A stretch of DNA of 64,000 bases, from assembly GCA_001972305.1 (NCBI GenBank), contig BDDD01002114.1, positions 112,472 through 176,471 of the forward strand. The letters run 5' to 3'. This DNA comes from Cephalotus follicularis. Lineage: Eukaryota > Streptophyta > Magnoliopsida > Oxalidales > Cephalotaceae. The notes under the pieces were generated by a model, which was given only the letters and a program-made list of their open reading frames with translations, was not told the origin of the DNA and did no database searches. Within the stretch, counting starts at the first letter, position 1. Each line of letters opens with the position of its first letter. The translations under genes and the position numbers were made by a program. This document shows, one piece after another, positions 12,243 to 23,087 of the stretch.

Positions 12243-12654
12243 TGTAGTCAAAGAGTTTGGCAGCTACACATGTTCATTTGCTGTAGTTTCGAAACAGGTG
12301 GAGTAATGATCATTTACTGTTTTGGGTTATGTGTAGTTGGTAGTCTTAAAGGCTAATGGTTTTTTGTTTGCGGTATTTGGAAATAAGGTAGAGCTACAAC
12401 AAATTTTCAAGGTGACAAGAATACTCGTCAAAGTGGAGATTGTTTTGATGTAGTCAAAGAGTTTGGCAGCTACACATGTTCATTTGCTGTAGTTTCGAAA
12501 CAGGTGGAGTAATGATCATTTACTGTTTCGGGTTATGTGTAGTTGGTAGTCTTAAAGGCTAATGATTTTTTGTTTGCGGTATTTGGAAATAAGGTAGAGC
12601 TACAACAAATTTTCAAGGTGACAAGAATACTCGTCAAAGTGGAGATTGTTTTGA
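12243..12654 (+). repeat. Two tandem 206-bp units at the copia-2 3' end
   Basis: Unit 1 (12243-12448) and unit 2 (12449-12654) differ by only about two bases that I can see. Each ends in AAAGTGGAGATTGTTTTGA, which is the polypurine tract plus the first bases of the 3' LTR. The duplication is much younger than the element around it. Confidence 0.92.
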
Positions 12655-12714
12655 TTGGCTCTTGAGCGTGACTCTATTACTTGTTTTTTTAGGTTGACTT
12701 TTAGTAATTAGGCT

Positions 12715-12753
<39 letters not shown>

Positions 12754-13089
12754 TGTATATTTATATGTGTCTTAATTGTTGAGTTGCTACCTACACTAAA
12801 GCAAAAAGAAAAAGAAAAAAAGGGTAGCGGTGGCCCAAAAGAAAACGAGAGGAAATCACTGAGAGTTTGTTATTTGGTTGAGATAGGATGTACAAGGGTT
12901 TTGTGAGATTGATATTTGTAAATAAAAACTAAATTTTTTTCTTGTACTGATAATTGTCATTGTGAAATAAAAGATTTTACCGAACCTTGTAAATACGGTG
13001 TTCTCTTATATATGTTTGCTTAATCTTCTATTTATTTTTATCTAATTTGTTTATTTTCTTTTGTAAATCGAACTGATAATTTGATTTCA
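12647..13089 (+). repeat. Copia-2 3' LTR
   Basis: Begins TGTTTTGATTGGCTC after the purine tract AAAGTGGAGAT and ends near TTTGATTTCA. It contains a TA/GA microsatellite at 12715-12752 where the 5' LTR has the 96-bp insert. Confidence 0.68.
12715..12752. repeat. (TA)n(GA)n microsatellite
   Basis: Alternating TA for about 16 bases runs straight into alternating GA for about 22 bases, inside the copia-2 3' LTR. Confidence 0.95.
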
Positions 13090-13095
13090 GAGTGT

Positions 13096-13275
13096 GTGAT
13101 TGGTAATTCTCATTGTGAAATAACATGTCTATCATTTCGTGGGCGTAGACAGGATTTTACCAAAGAACGTAAATCTAGTGTTCTCTTATATTTGCTGAAT
13201 CCTCAATTTATTTTAGTCTAATCTATTTATTTTCGTTAATGAATTGAAATGATAATTTGATTTCAGCGTGTGTGT
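13096..13275 (+). repeat. Extra partial copy of the copia-2 LTR 3' end
   Basis: From GATTGGTAATTCTCATTGTG to GATTTCAGCGTGTG this repeats the last 150 or so bases of the 3' LTR (about 12940-13095): TCATTGTGAAATAA, GATTTTACC, GTGTTCTCTTATAT and the GATAATTTGATTTCAG end. It forms a diverged tandem LTR terminus. Confidence 0.75.
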
Positions 13276-15179
13276 GAATAATTTATCGCCAAATAATATA
13301 AAGGGAAAAAATGACAATATATTATCAACATCTATAACTGTGGAAAGCGAACGGTAAATAAGGATGATTAATGATATGATAAAATTAAAAAAAATCAAAT
13401 GATCCTCAATCACTACTAACATCAAAGATATGATAAAAATAGTAATGGAGGTCACGATACACGGAATAACCTTCCTTTACCCTAAATCATATCAAATCAC
13501 GAAGTTAATTTTTTATGAATCCCCACTAGGGATCATTCTTCTACTAAAAAGGAAGATATTTATATATAAAACAATTTTGTTATGCAATTTGCAATTGTCA
13601 TCGTTTTTATAATCATATATGAGATGGATGCTTGGCAAGTGGAATTCCACCATTCCGACGTGGATCCTTCTAGGAAGGCATCACCTCACCAACTGTGTGC
13701 ATTGAGGAATGATTAATATATTGACTATATAGGATATCAAAAGGAGAAAAGGAAAAGTTCAATTTTATCTTAAATCCAGCAGCATCTAACCTTTTTAATT
13801 ATATATGATAGAAAAGATCAAAATCCAAACCCAGAATGAAGATAAAAAGAGAAAGCACATTGAAGCTTGGAGACTAATTAGAATGTGAAAAGTAACATTA
13901 GCCATTGAGATAGAGTTGTAGCTAGCTAGTACCTACACTATGATAAAATTGGACTCATTTGCCGACAACATATAGTTTCGATAAGGCACCGAAAATTAAT
14001 AAAAAAGATGTCATAATCATAGGTGGTACATATATGATGATTAACAAGATCATGAGGGACAAATGGAGTCTTGCTCCCAGGGATAAGTACTAAGGCTAGC
14101 TAGATATTGAATGATGTTGTTGATCATATATGCTAAGAATGCTTAGAAATAATTCAACTTCTAAAGTGCCATGATTGCAAAAATAGTACTTAGAACTCAA
14201 CTCACATTATAATTTTAAAACATATATACATTTTGAAAATGCTTAAAGACTATAAGTTTGAATACTAATAAAGTTTAATGCAGTAATTATACTTTGTCAA
14301 CAGCAAATGATAGGATTCCCTCAAGGACGAGCAAGGTTTTAACGATGTAAGAAAATAAATTCCATGGGCACATAATATACTTACATTTATAATACGTATC
14401 TATTTCTGCAAATTACCTACAATTATGGTCACCACTATATATATATATATATATAAATAAGATGTGTAAATTACTTATAGTTATATCACGATACTATCCG
14501 TAAAAGAAATAATCATTACATAAAAACGAATATATTATAAGAAGAATCACAGTTTTTGATTATAGGTTTTGCGCTATTGTCAGATTTAAAAACGAATGAC
14601 TATAACTATAGAAATTGTTTTTAGCAATATTATAATTGTAGTCACAAGAATATATTATTGTTAATAGAGTAGTAGAATGTTTGGTGTAATTCAGTACGGT
14701 TGACTAATAAATTGAAAAGAAATGAGACAATGTGATAAAAAGGAATAGGGTTGTAAAATGACTAGTTGGTCGATAAATGGATGTAAAAGGTCACCGAAGC
14801 GATGATCAAATGATCATTTAATATCCCGTCCCTTCAACGTACAATCAATACTTGGTTTGTTTGTTTGTTTGTTTTAATCTTTTAAAGAGAAAATATTATT
14901 TTCACTTCATCATATTTATATCAAATTTTAATTTAATTTTTATATTTTAATTGTTTTAATTTAATTTAATATTTTTATTTATTTTTAATTTAACTCATCC
15001 ATTAATTAAGAATAATAAAAAATTAATTAAATGTCACGTTATAAAATAAAATTATTTATATGGAAATCTACATATGTCATATTAGAGAAATTTGAGTAAA
15101 ACTATAAAATTAAAAAGAACTCGTTTATTATGTTAATATTGATACTTTTTATAAAAATTTTAGTAATTTTTTGAGAATC
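13276..15179. other. AT-rich DNA with no gene recognised
   Basis: About 1.9 kb of AT-rich sequence with only short open frames. It holds a (TA)n run near 14432-14455 and a (GTTT)n run near 14850-14872. The Tat-type element inserted at its right edge, using AGTAA as the target. Confidence 0.6.
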
Positions 15180-15184
15180 AGTAA

Positions 15185-15683
15185 TGATATGGGAAAAATC
15201 TCACTTTTAAAATACAGTCACGTGTTCTCGGGAAAACAAGACAAGTATCATCCAGAGTTACAGACACGTGGACGAGCGTTTATAATATGAGAAGATAACA
15301 CACAATAACGCTCCGGCGCCAAATCAGGGAAATGACGAGATACTCGGCATTTTCTTAGGGGTACAATAATCATCTCCGCAAGTCATGCAGGGCAGTTACA
15401 ATCAGGCACTATAAGTACAACAAAGCAACAATTACACATGTCCGTCATTTTTACATACAAAAGAACCTTTTATTTGTCTTCTTTGTACACTGCCTGACTT
15501 AAGTATCAGAGAGTCCCCAAGAGTGAAACTTCCTGAACCTTCGTGTAGTCTGCTTTCTGTGTGCAGGAAAGACGATCAAACACCATCCCAAAATACCATC
15601 TCTCGGAGGTTTAGCAGCATTTCCTCTACAAATCAAAGCCCTACATGTGGAGAACTGTTGAGGAGTTGATTTCAACATCAACA
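15185..15683 (+). repeat. Tat element 5' LTR
   Basis: This 499-bp LTR runs from TGATATGGG to CAACATCAACA. It matches the 3' LTR with scattered substitutions and a small extra segment (CAATCAGGCAC near 15400). Confidence 0.95.
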
Positions 15684-15685
15684 GT

Positions 15686-15703
15686 TGGCGCCGTCTGTGG
15701 GAA
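15686..15703 (+). promoter_or_regulatory. Tat element primer-binding site
   Basis: TGGCGCCGTCTGTGGGAA starts three bases after the LTR, the usual position for gypsy elements. It is not the tRNA-Asp type site seen in the Athila-like element at 59609; I do not assign the tRNA. Confidence 0.8.
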
Positions 15704-15738
15704 ATACATCAAAAAAGCTTTCAGTCGATCATCTAATC

Positions 15739-16137
15739 ATGCCTCCGAGAAGAAACAATAACAACAACTGTGCGGCCGATGGCAGCCAGGCTCCTACAGA
15801 AAATCAACCTCCTGCTACCGGTCAAGTTGTCGCCACCGAGCAAGCTCCCATTAATGGGGAGCAATTCAACTAGCTGCTTCAGGAAGTGGATCGTCTTACC
15901 ACTCTGTTGGCAACCAATCTAGCCAACCAGAATCAGGTCGGACCGGCCCGACCAGTCAGCCGAGGACAATATGGTTGAGATTCACGACCGAGAAGAGGGA
16001 CTCAGATAAATATTGCTGGTACCATCGTGACCACGGGCACGATACAGAGGAGTGCAGGGATTTGAAGAATCAGATTGAGGACCTGATTCGCAAAGGTCAT
16101 CTACACAAGTATGTTGATAGGAATGCTCTGCAATAAA
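15739..16137 (+). pseudogene. Tat element gag remnant
   Basis: The ATG at 15739 gives MPPRRNNNNN, a usual start for gypsy gag, followed by a proline- and glutamine-rich stretch. A stop at 15871-15873 and a frame change near 15970 lead directly to the C-terminal nucleocapsid part, [14 protein letters not shown] near 16015-16060. This is the zinc-knuckle-like motif of Tat gag proteins, followed by [12 protein letters not shown]. The central capsid domain, normally several hundred residues, is missing, so a large internal deletion is inferred. A TAA at 16135-16137 separates it from the protease region in the same frame. Confidence 0.8.
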
Positions 16138-16718
16138 GAATGGAGTGCAGAGAAGAAGCTTCGCAGCAACCAGAGGAGCAGCAGCCCAGATGTGTCATTC
16201 ACACCATCTCTGGAGGAGTCGTGTCTGGTGGCAACCATAACAGGTCTAGAAAAGCCTATGCAATGCAAACCTTTGTTGTGCAACAATATCAGCATAGAAA
16301 AAGATTGAAGACTGGTGGATATGAGGAGGTGATATCCTTCTTCAAGGCGGACTATGAGGGATTACGTCTCCCTCATGATGATCCAGTGGTGGTGACTCTT
16401 CAGGTGGCGCTATTCACTATGAAGAGGATCCTCATTGATAGCGGGAGCTCGACGAATATCCTGTACAAGCATGCTTTTGATCAACTGAGGATACCGACCG
16501 ACCAACTCAGGTCCGTAAAAACTCCTCTGGGCTTCGTGGGAGATATGGTCCATCCTCTGGGATCCATCGACCTGTCAGTGGTAGCAGGCACGGCCCCACG
16601 CTAGACTCAAGTGCAAATGACGTTCCTGGTGGTTGACACACCAAGCCCATACAATGCTATAATAGGGCGACCAAGTCTGAATTTGTTGGAAGCGATAGTG
16701 TAGATAAGGCACTTATAG
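16138..16718 (+). pseudogene. Tat element aspartic protease region
   Basis: In the frame that continues into pol, ILIDSGSSTNILY near 16429-16467 is the retropepsin active site (DSGSS). LGFVGDMVHPLGSIDL and FLVVDTPSPYNAIIGRPSL after it are the usual Tat protease C-terminal blocks ending in the IIGRP-like loop. Stops at 16602-16604 (TAG) and near 16701 and 16716 interrupt it. The first is explained by CAG to TAG. Confidence 0.85.
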
Positions 16719-18339
16719 ATGAAGTTCCCAACAAGGTTCAGTGTGGGGGAAGTCCAAGGAGACCAACAGGTAGCGAGGCAGTGTTACAAGACTGTCGTAA
16801 TGGACAAGGGAAAAGAGAAAGCCTTGCCCATAGCTAACACGGAGCTTAGAGGAGAAGTGGAGCCCGAGCATCCAAAGCCTGTTGAAGATGCAGTACAGGT
16901 GCCCATGGAAGAGGGCAATACAGAGAAAGTGTTCCAAGTCGGCTCACAACTTGGAGAGATAGAGAAAGATGAACTAATAACGTTCCTCAAGAACAGCAAA
17001 GATGTGTTTGCTTGGTCGACAGAGGAGGTCCCTGGGATCAGCCAGGAGGTGATGGTGCATAAGCTAAGCGTGGATCCTATGAGGTCTCCGACCAAGCAAA
17101 AGAAAAGGAACTTCGCTCCTGAGAGGCAACATGTAATAGCAGAAGAGGTGAGCAAGCTATTACAAGTGGGGTTCATTAGGAAAGTGCATTACTCTGACTG
17201 GCTGGTGAACCCGATCCTAGTCAAAAAGGCAAATGGCAAGTGGAGGATGTGCATTGATTTTACCAACCTCAACAAAGCTTGTCCAAAGGATCACTTTTCC
17301 CTCATGAAGATCAACCAGTTGGTGGATGCAACCTCAGGATACAAGATGTTGAGCTTCTTGGATGCATACTCGGGTTATAATCAAATCCCCATGTATGGGC
17401 CCGACGAGAACAAGACAGCTTTCATCACTGACAGGGGCATGTATTGATACAAAGTCATGCCCTTAAAATTGAAGAATACAAGGGCGACTTACCAACGGTT
17501 GGTCAACAAAATTTTTGAGCCTCAAATCGGGAGGAATATGGAGGTTTACATTGACGACATGCTCGTCAAGACGCCAACAAAGAGCCCTAAAATTAAGGAC
17601 TTGGAGGAAACTTTTGAGGTACTGAGAAGATACAAAATGAAGCTCAATCCTTCCAAGTGTACTTTTGGGGTCACTTCTGATAAGTTACTAGGGTTTATGG
17701 TTTCGAGCAGAGGAATAGAAGCCAATCCAGAGAAAAATACAGCAATTCAGAGCATGAAACCTCCTCAAACTATCAGGGATATACAAAAATTGAATGGCAA
17801 GATAGCAGCCATAAGCAGGTTCGCTTCAAAATCAGCGGAGAAGTGCCATCCTTTCTTCAAAGTGTTGAGAGATCCCAAGAGATTTACTTGGTCGGAAGAA
17901 TGTCAAGCAGCCTTCGACAAGTTGAAGGAATACCTAGCTTCCCCTCCTCTGATATCAAAACCAAAGGATCGGGAAGACTTGTATTTGTACCTTGCGACAA
18001 AAACAGGCGTAGTGAGTGTAGTGCTTGTCAAGGAAGAGGAAAAAGTTCAAAGGCCAGTATACTATGTTAGCAAGGCCTCGAATGACGCTGAGTGGAGGTA
18101 TCCAGAAGTAGAGAAATACGCTCATGCTCTGATTATAACGGCGAGGAAGTTAAGGCCATACTTTCAAGCCCATACTATTAAAGTTTTAACCGACAAGACA
18201 CTAAGACAAGTGCTAGCAAAGCCAGACATCTCGGACAGATTGATCAAGTGGTCGGTCGAATTGGACGAGTATGACGTAAAGTACGAAGCCAGACCAGCAA
18301 TAAAATCACAGGTCTTGGCCGACTTTGTGGGAGACCATA
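16719..18339 (+). pseudogene. Tat element reverse transcriptase and first RNase H
   Basis: Reverse transcriptase blocks appear in order: VGFIRKVHYSDWLVNPILVKK, WRMCIDFTNLNKACPKD near 17240-17290, SFLDAYSGYNQI near 17350, and YIDDML near 17550 with the catalytic aspartate pair. A TGA at 17445-17447, where family members have a cysteine codon, splits the domain just before YKVMPLKLKN. The gypsy-type RNase H follows (LYLYLATKTGVVSVVLV, PVYYVSKA, VLTDKTLRQVL, DVKYEARPAIKSQVLADF). The first metal-binding position of this RNase H is not the usual aspartate. In Tat elements this domain is commonly degenerate, with its role thought to pass to the second RNase H. Confidence 0.9.
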
Positions 18340-18840
18340 CACTTACGGATTGTATGGAAGAAGACACCTCTGAAGATGAGAAGGGGTTATGGAAGTTATA
18401 TGTGGATGGCTCATCCTGCATCACCGGTAGTGGAGTAGGATTGGTGTTAACTAGTCCAGATGGGTGGACCTTGGAGTATGATCTAAGATTCGGATTCAAA
18501 GCCACAAACAATGAAGCCGAGTGGGAAGCTCTGATTACCGGGCTGACAATTGCAAAGCACTTAGAGGTTCAAAAAATAGAAGCCTCTAGTGATTCTCAGT
18601 TGGTAGTTGGTCTGGTGAACGGGGAGTATGAAGCCAGAGAAGATTGCATAGCTAAATACTTAGCACACGTTCAGAGTTTGAAGTCGGCTTTCCAAGTGTT
18701 TAGAGTCTTGAAAGTGCCCAGAGAAGAAAACACCCGAGCAGACCAATTGTCTAAACTAGCCACAACGGAGGAATTGGAGAAAAATCAAACCGTACCAGTG
18801 GACTATCTGGATAATCCTACCATTTCAGAGATGGATGTGA
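18340..18840 (+). pseudogene. Tat element second (archaeal-type) RNase H
   Basis: LWKLYVDGSSCITGSGVG near 18388 opens a separate RNase H domain with YVDGSS, NNEAEWEALITGL, ASSDSQLVVGLVNGEY and the distal ENTRADQLSKLA. These supply the expected D-E-D-D set (D in VDGSS, E in NNEAE, D in SDSQL, D in TRADQL). It is unbroken in this copy. An additional archaeal-type RNase H after the gypsy RNase H is the hallmark of the plant Tat lineage. It is in frame with the preceding domain and with integrase after it. Confidence 0.9.
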
Positions 18841-20105
18841 TGGACATAGAATTACTACAGGAGCCAAACTGGATGACTCCATTTATCAGTTGGCTAAGGG
18901 ATAGAATTTTGCCAGAGGAGCCAGAAGAGGTAAGAAGATTGGTGTACAGATCAAACAGATACCAATTTCACGAAGGGATCCTCTACAAAAGGTCTTTTTA
19001 TTTTCCTTGGTTGAGATGTTTGAAACCCCCAGAGGCCTATTATGCTTTGAGGGAAGTTCATGAAGGAGTATGTGACAATCACACGAGGGGCAAAACCTTG
19101 TGCAGATAATTGTTGAGGCAGGGCTATTTCTAGCCCACCATGCATTAAGATGCCATCAACTTTGTAAGAAAGTGTGATAAGTGTCAGAGGAATGCTAATA
19201 TAAGCAGAAGACCATCAGAGCCCTTGACGTCTATCATTGCTCCTTGGCCTTTTGCACAATGGGGGATGGACTTCGTCGGACCACTTCCAGTAGCAACTGG
19301 GCAGAGGAAGTATCTCATTGTGGTAGTGGATTACTTCACCAAATTGGTAGAAGTCGAGCCCCTAGCCACAATAACAGAGAAGAACACGGAGAGGTTAGTC
19401 TGAAAATCAATCATCTATAGATTCGGAGTCCCGAGGATAATAGTCTCAGATAACGGGAAACAGTTTGATTGCCAAGCATTCTGTGTTTTTCATAAAGAAT
19501 GGAGAATTGAGCATAGGCTTGCCTCAGTAGCCTACCCCTAGAGCAATGGTCAAGTCGAGGTGATTAACAGAGAGATCATCTTGGGCTTAAAAAAGGGCCT
19601 TGAAGATAGCAAGAGTAGATGGACAGAGGAGCTGCCAAGTGTACTATGGGCATATAGAACCACTCCTCGGACCACAACTGGTGAGTCCCCATTCAGCCTT
19701 TGTTTTGGAGAAGAAGCTATGATACCAGTAGAAATTGAAGTGTATTCGCCAAGAGTAGTGCATTTTAGTGAAGAAAATAATGAAGAAGGATTGAGAAACC
19801 TTCTCGACCTAGTGGAAGAGCTCAGAGATAAGGAATCCATCAAAGTAGCAGCCTATCAACAAAGAGTGAGCCGATATTATAACAAAATGGTAAATCCCCG
19901 ACTACTAAGGGAAGGAGACCTAGTCCTCCGCAATGCGGCTATAGCTGATCCAACCGGTACCAGAGGACAATTGGCTCCTAATTGGGAGAGGCCCTACAAG
20001 GTGAAGAGAATGCTCCGACCAAGAACATTCAAACTTGAAACTCTGGGGGGCAGGGAGATTCCTAGAGCTTGGAATGCCGAGCATCTGAGGAAATACTATC
20101 AATGA
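18841..20105 (+). pseudogene. Tat element integrase (multiple stops)
   Basis: The zinc module is visible as H-x-H in LREVHEGVCDNHTRG near 19045-19090 and CDKCQR near 19175. The core follows: GMDFVGPL near 19265 (first D), VSDNGKQF near 19445 (second D) and SNGQVEVINREI near 19540 (E), then AYRTTPRTTTGESPF and a C-terminal part ending at 20105. Stops occur at 19107-19109 and several later positions. Most fit a single G-to-A or C-to-T change from TGG, CAA or CAG. Confidence 0.9.
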
Positions 20106-21124
20106 CTGTTGTAAGTTTGTACAAATTCAAAAATGTCAATAAAAGTTCGATTTTTGACTCAAAAAGCATGTTCAAGATTATAGTTACAATTTTACAAGGG
20201 ACCGGAGGCCCAGTGTTCAAGTCCTTAAACCTCTGAATAGCCGCTAAAAGTTCCCTAGGTCAAGAAGCTTTAATACAAGCATGTCCGACCACGCTCCCAA
20301 GGGAGAAATCAGAGCAGGCCTTGATACAGGACCCGAACTCTCTAAAGTCTCATGAAGACGAAAGACTCTTAAGGGAGCAATACAAAAAGACTTCTAAGGA
20401 AGCAATAAAACTCCCAAGGGAGCAAACGCTTGTCGACAACTCTATAAGAACTTGTCCGACCAGACCAATATCGTAACTTGAGAGGCGAATCCATAAGAAC
20501 TCGCAACGATCAAAGTTGTTGGACTGAGCACTCTGAAACAAGTGTCCCTATGAGGACTACAAGCTCAGGCGACCTGGTTGGGTATAGTCCGACCAAACGA
20601 GATCCTGCTCGGCAATCCCATAAGAACTTGTCCCAGCAGACCAAAAACTTGATCTACGAACACTTAAGAACTCGTAAAGATTAAGTCCATTTGCCTAAGC
20701 GCTTTTGATACAAAGTGTCCTATGGGGGCTAGAAAGCTTAGGTGATTAGGTCTGAAAACTATAAGACTACAATACAAAATGTCTATAAGTTAGACTAAAC
20801 TAAAATTCCTAATGGGAATTATAGTGCTCAAATGAAGCACAAGTCGAATTCTATTACTTGCACTAAATTATCCTAAGGGAATTGTAAGTACTCAAATATA
20901 GCTCAAGCATACAGGGCAAAGAGCATAGAAGATCATAAAGGAAAGATCTGAGCTTCCAAAAGTCTTTTATTTTATTAATCAGAAGAAAATTACATTACAA
21001 AAGGAAAAGTACAAGTGGTAATCCAAAAGAAAGAAAACAAAGAGTTACAAAACTAAGGCTCCGGAGGGGAGGGCTCATGTTCATCCACGGGCAAAAGAGC
21101 AGTGAAGGGTTTTGAAACAGGAGG
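20106..21124. other. Tat element spacer between pol and antisense gene
   Basis: About 1 kb without a coding signature. It is full of imperfect short direct repeats such as AAGGGAGCAA, AAGAACTCG/AAGAACTTG and GTCCGACCA, a typical low-constraint region of Tat elements. Confidence 0.65.
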
Positions 21125-21847
21125 CTAAGGAGCGATGAGCTCTGAAGAAGGTGGCAAAGAAGAGGGGGCCGCAGCGGCATCCGAGGATAGGATAACCAGA
21201 TCCGGGGACTCGGTTCTCTCTGACTCATCCTCTTCCAGAGCAGGGCAAGCCTCCCCTCCCAAAGCAAGCCCAGCTTCCTCTTCCTCCTCCTCGATCCCAT
21301 AGGGATAGAAATCGAAGATGTCGGCAGTCGGGCAGTAGACAATGCCAGCCAAAGGAACCTCCGGGTGAAGAGTAGAAATCCAGTTCCGACAGGCGTAGAA
21401 GCCCCGACGGAAGTACTCAGTAGCTTCCTTGAACACTTCATCGTCAAAGGTTGATGAAGCTTTAAAGTCCTCTACGGAGGTCTCCATCAGTGAATGGAAT
21501 TCGTCCAAAGACTTGAATTTCTCTAGAGCCTTGTCCACTGCTTTCTTCACATGAGCTTCGTCCCTGCTCTGGTAATCCTCGAATTTCTCCTCCAAAGCAT
21601 GGTACATGACGCCGACGCGTGCAAGGTCGTTCTCCATTGCTTTCTTCTCAGCCTTCTCTTTCTCCAAAGCCTCCACAACCTACTTCTTCTCCTCCGAGAT
21701 GGATTCCTGGGCCCTGAGAACCTCCTCTAGCCGAGTTTGGGCGAAGTCGACGGTCTCCTTGAGCTTGGACACCTCACCCCTCGGATGGTCATTTTTCTCA
21801 AGGATAGCCTCGAATTTTTCCACCATTAGTTAGGCATCGTTTAGAGC

Positions 21848-21919
21848 CTACAAAAGAAAGACGGAAGTTAGAGGAAAAGCAAAGAATGTGCTCGAAAAGA
21901 AACAGAAGGTATCACTTAC
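21848..21919 (-). other. Intron 2 of the antisense gene (72 nt)
   Basis: On the minus strand the donor is AGG|GTAAGT at 21919 and the acceptor TTTCTTTTGTAG|GC ends at 21848, preceded by a pyrimidine tract. The upstream exon ends after a whole codon, so the intron is phase 0 and splicing keeps the frame. Confidence 0.8.
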
Positions 21920-22404
21920 CCTGATGTTGCTCCGGATGCAATGGTTTATCATCATCTCATGGTTCCAGCCCTTCTTAGCGTTGAGCTCGGACAAAAGGAT
22001 GAATAGCCGGCTGAGTTCCAAGGGAACTCCAGGAGTGTTTAAATTCAAACCCGAGCTGCCCAAAGCCTCCAGCTTGTCAATCATCTTGTCGATGTTGCGA
22101 GGAGCGCTAAGTTGAATTTGATCTCGAGAGCTTGTGGCTGGAGTAGCTTTTTGTTTGCCGAGAGAAGAGCTCTCCGCCTCTTTCCCTCCTTTGTGCTTCT
22201 TGGCCAGAGGAGTGGGAAGAACCGTGGGGGGACATTCCTCCATAGGCCGCTTGCCCGTGTCAGTCTTCTCCTTGACAGCCGAAGTAGCGGCAGACCTCCT
22301 CTCAGCCATAGCAGTTTTTTCTCTCTGCTTTGATCCCTCGGCAACAACTCGTTTCCTCTTCTCCTTGCTGACCCTCAGGATGTCATTCACGTTGCGCTGA
22401 GGAC

Positions 22405-22471
22405 CTATTGCTACAGAGAACCACAGAAAGCACAGAAGATAAAAATGGAGGAGACGAAGGCTTTATACAAC
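22405..22471 (-). other. Intron 1 of the antisense gene (67 nt)
   Basis: The donor is GAAA|GTTGTA at 22471 and the acceptor is GCAATAG|GTCC ending at 22405, with T-rich sequence between. Joining gives phase 1 and reads EEE-S-PQRNVNDILRV in the frame of the next exon. The donor is weaker than that of intron 2. Confidence 0.65.
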
Positions 22472-23062
22472 TTTCTTCCTCGGTCATGGGTCGAGCCTCG
22501 GTTTTGTCTCGGATGTTTTCATCCCTCTCTCTCTATTCCGATCGGAATCTCATCCTTATTATCCAAGTGGAATTGATGGCCCGAGGACATACTTAGCCCA
22601 ACTCGGCGAAGGTGATCCTCCCATATAGTATGGTTCACCCCCTCTGGCTCCAGAGCCGAGAGCCTGGCCAGGTCTGCCCTCTCGGCTATTGATAGTTTTG
22701 ACCTCTTATTGAGGCGTTGGATGTCCAATGTGTCCAACCATGGGCAGGGGGTAAACCCAAGGAGATTACAGACTAGGAAGTACCTCCCTCTATAACCCTT
22801 GACGGACTTCGTTGGCTCCACCAATAGCTTCTTAGTCAGGCTTGGTCGGGACTTGAAGTAGTACCCATGTTTGCCCGGGGAGATCGCCAAAATGTGGAAC
22901 TCTTTGAAGAGCTCTACTGTTGCAACCACCTCGAAATCCAGACACTTCTCCAAAAACCCTATGATGAAGGCCCAATAGCTCAAAACATGCATAGTTAACA
23001 TATCTAAGCCCTGCTCAGAATCAAGCCAGGCCACAAATGGTCTTCCTCCTCTGCCAAGCCCA

Positions 23063-23083
23063 GAAAAAGAAGACCAGGGGGGG
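23063..23083 (+). promoter_or_regulatory. Tat element polypurine tract
   Basis: A purine run with seven consecutive G residues (23077-23083) lies five bases before the 3' LTR. It would prime plus-strand DNA synthesis. Confidence 0.85.
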
Positions 23084-23087
23084 CATA

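Larger units (their letters stand above)
10344..13089 (+). mobile_element. Copia-2: strongly decayed Ty1/copia element
   Basis: Two diverged LTRs (10344-10812 and 12647-13089) share TTGGCTC, CTATTACTTG, the AAAAAGAAAAAGG tract, TATAAAAG, GTGAATAAAAACT and the GATAATTTGAT end. Between them are degenerate gag and protease sequences and a purine tract at the 3' LTR. Integrase, reverse transcriptase and RNase H are absent. The LTRs differ far more than those of the other elements, so this is probably one of the older insertions. The left boundary is approximate and no target duplication was found. Confidence 0.72.
21125..23034 (-). pseudogene. Spliced antisense gene inside the Tat element
   Basis: Three open blocks on the minus strand join through two introns into one reading. 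Block 1 (from 23034; first in-frame ATG at 23001) has YFKSRPSLTKKLL and VKGYRGRYFLVCN, like the putative gypsy-type transposase domain (PF04195 family) found antisense in plant Tat elements. Block 2 (22404-21920) is lysine/glutamate-rich, then KMIDKLEALGSSGLNL. Block 3 is coiled-coil-like and ends in an acidic tail. Block 1 reaches the polypurine tract without an ATG, so the N-terminus may be lost or lie in an unseen exon. Defects: a likely 2-bp loss in a GA run near 22537, and two stops in block 3 that fit CAA to TAA and CAG to TAG. Function of this family is unknown. Confidence 0.75.
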
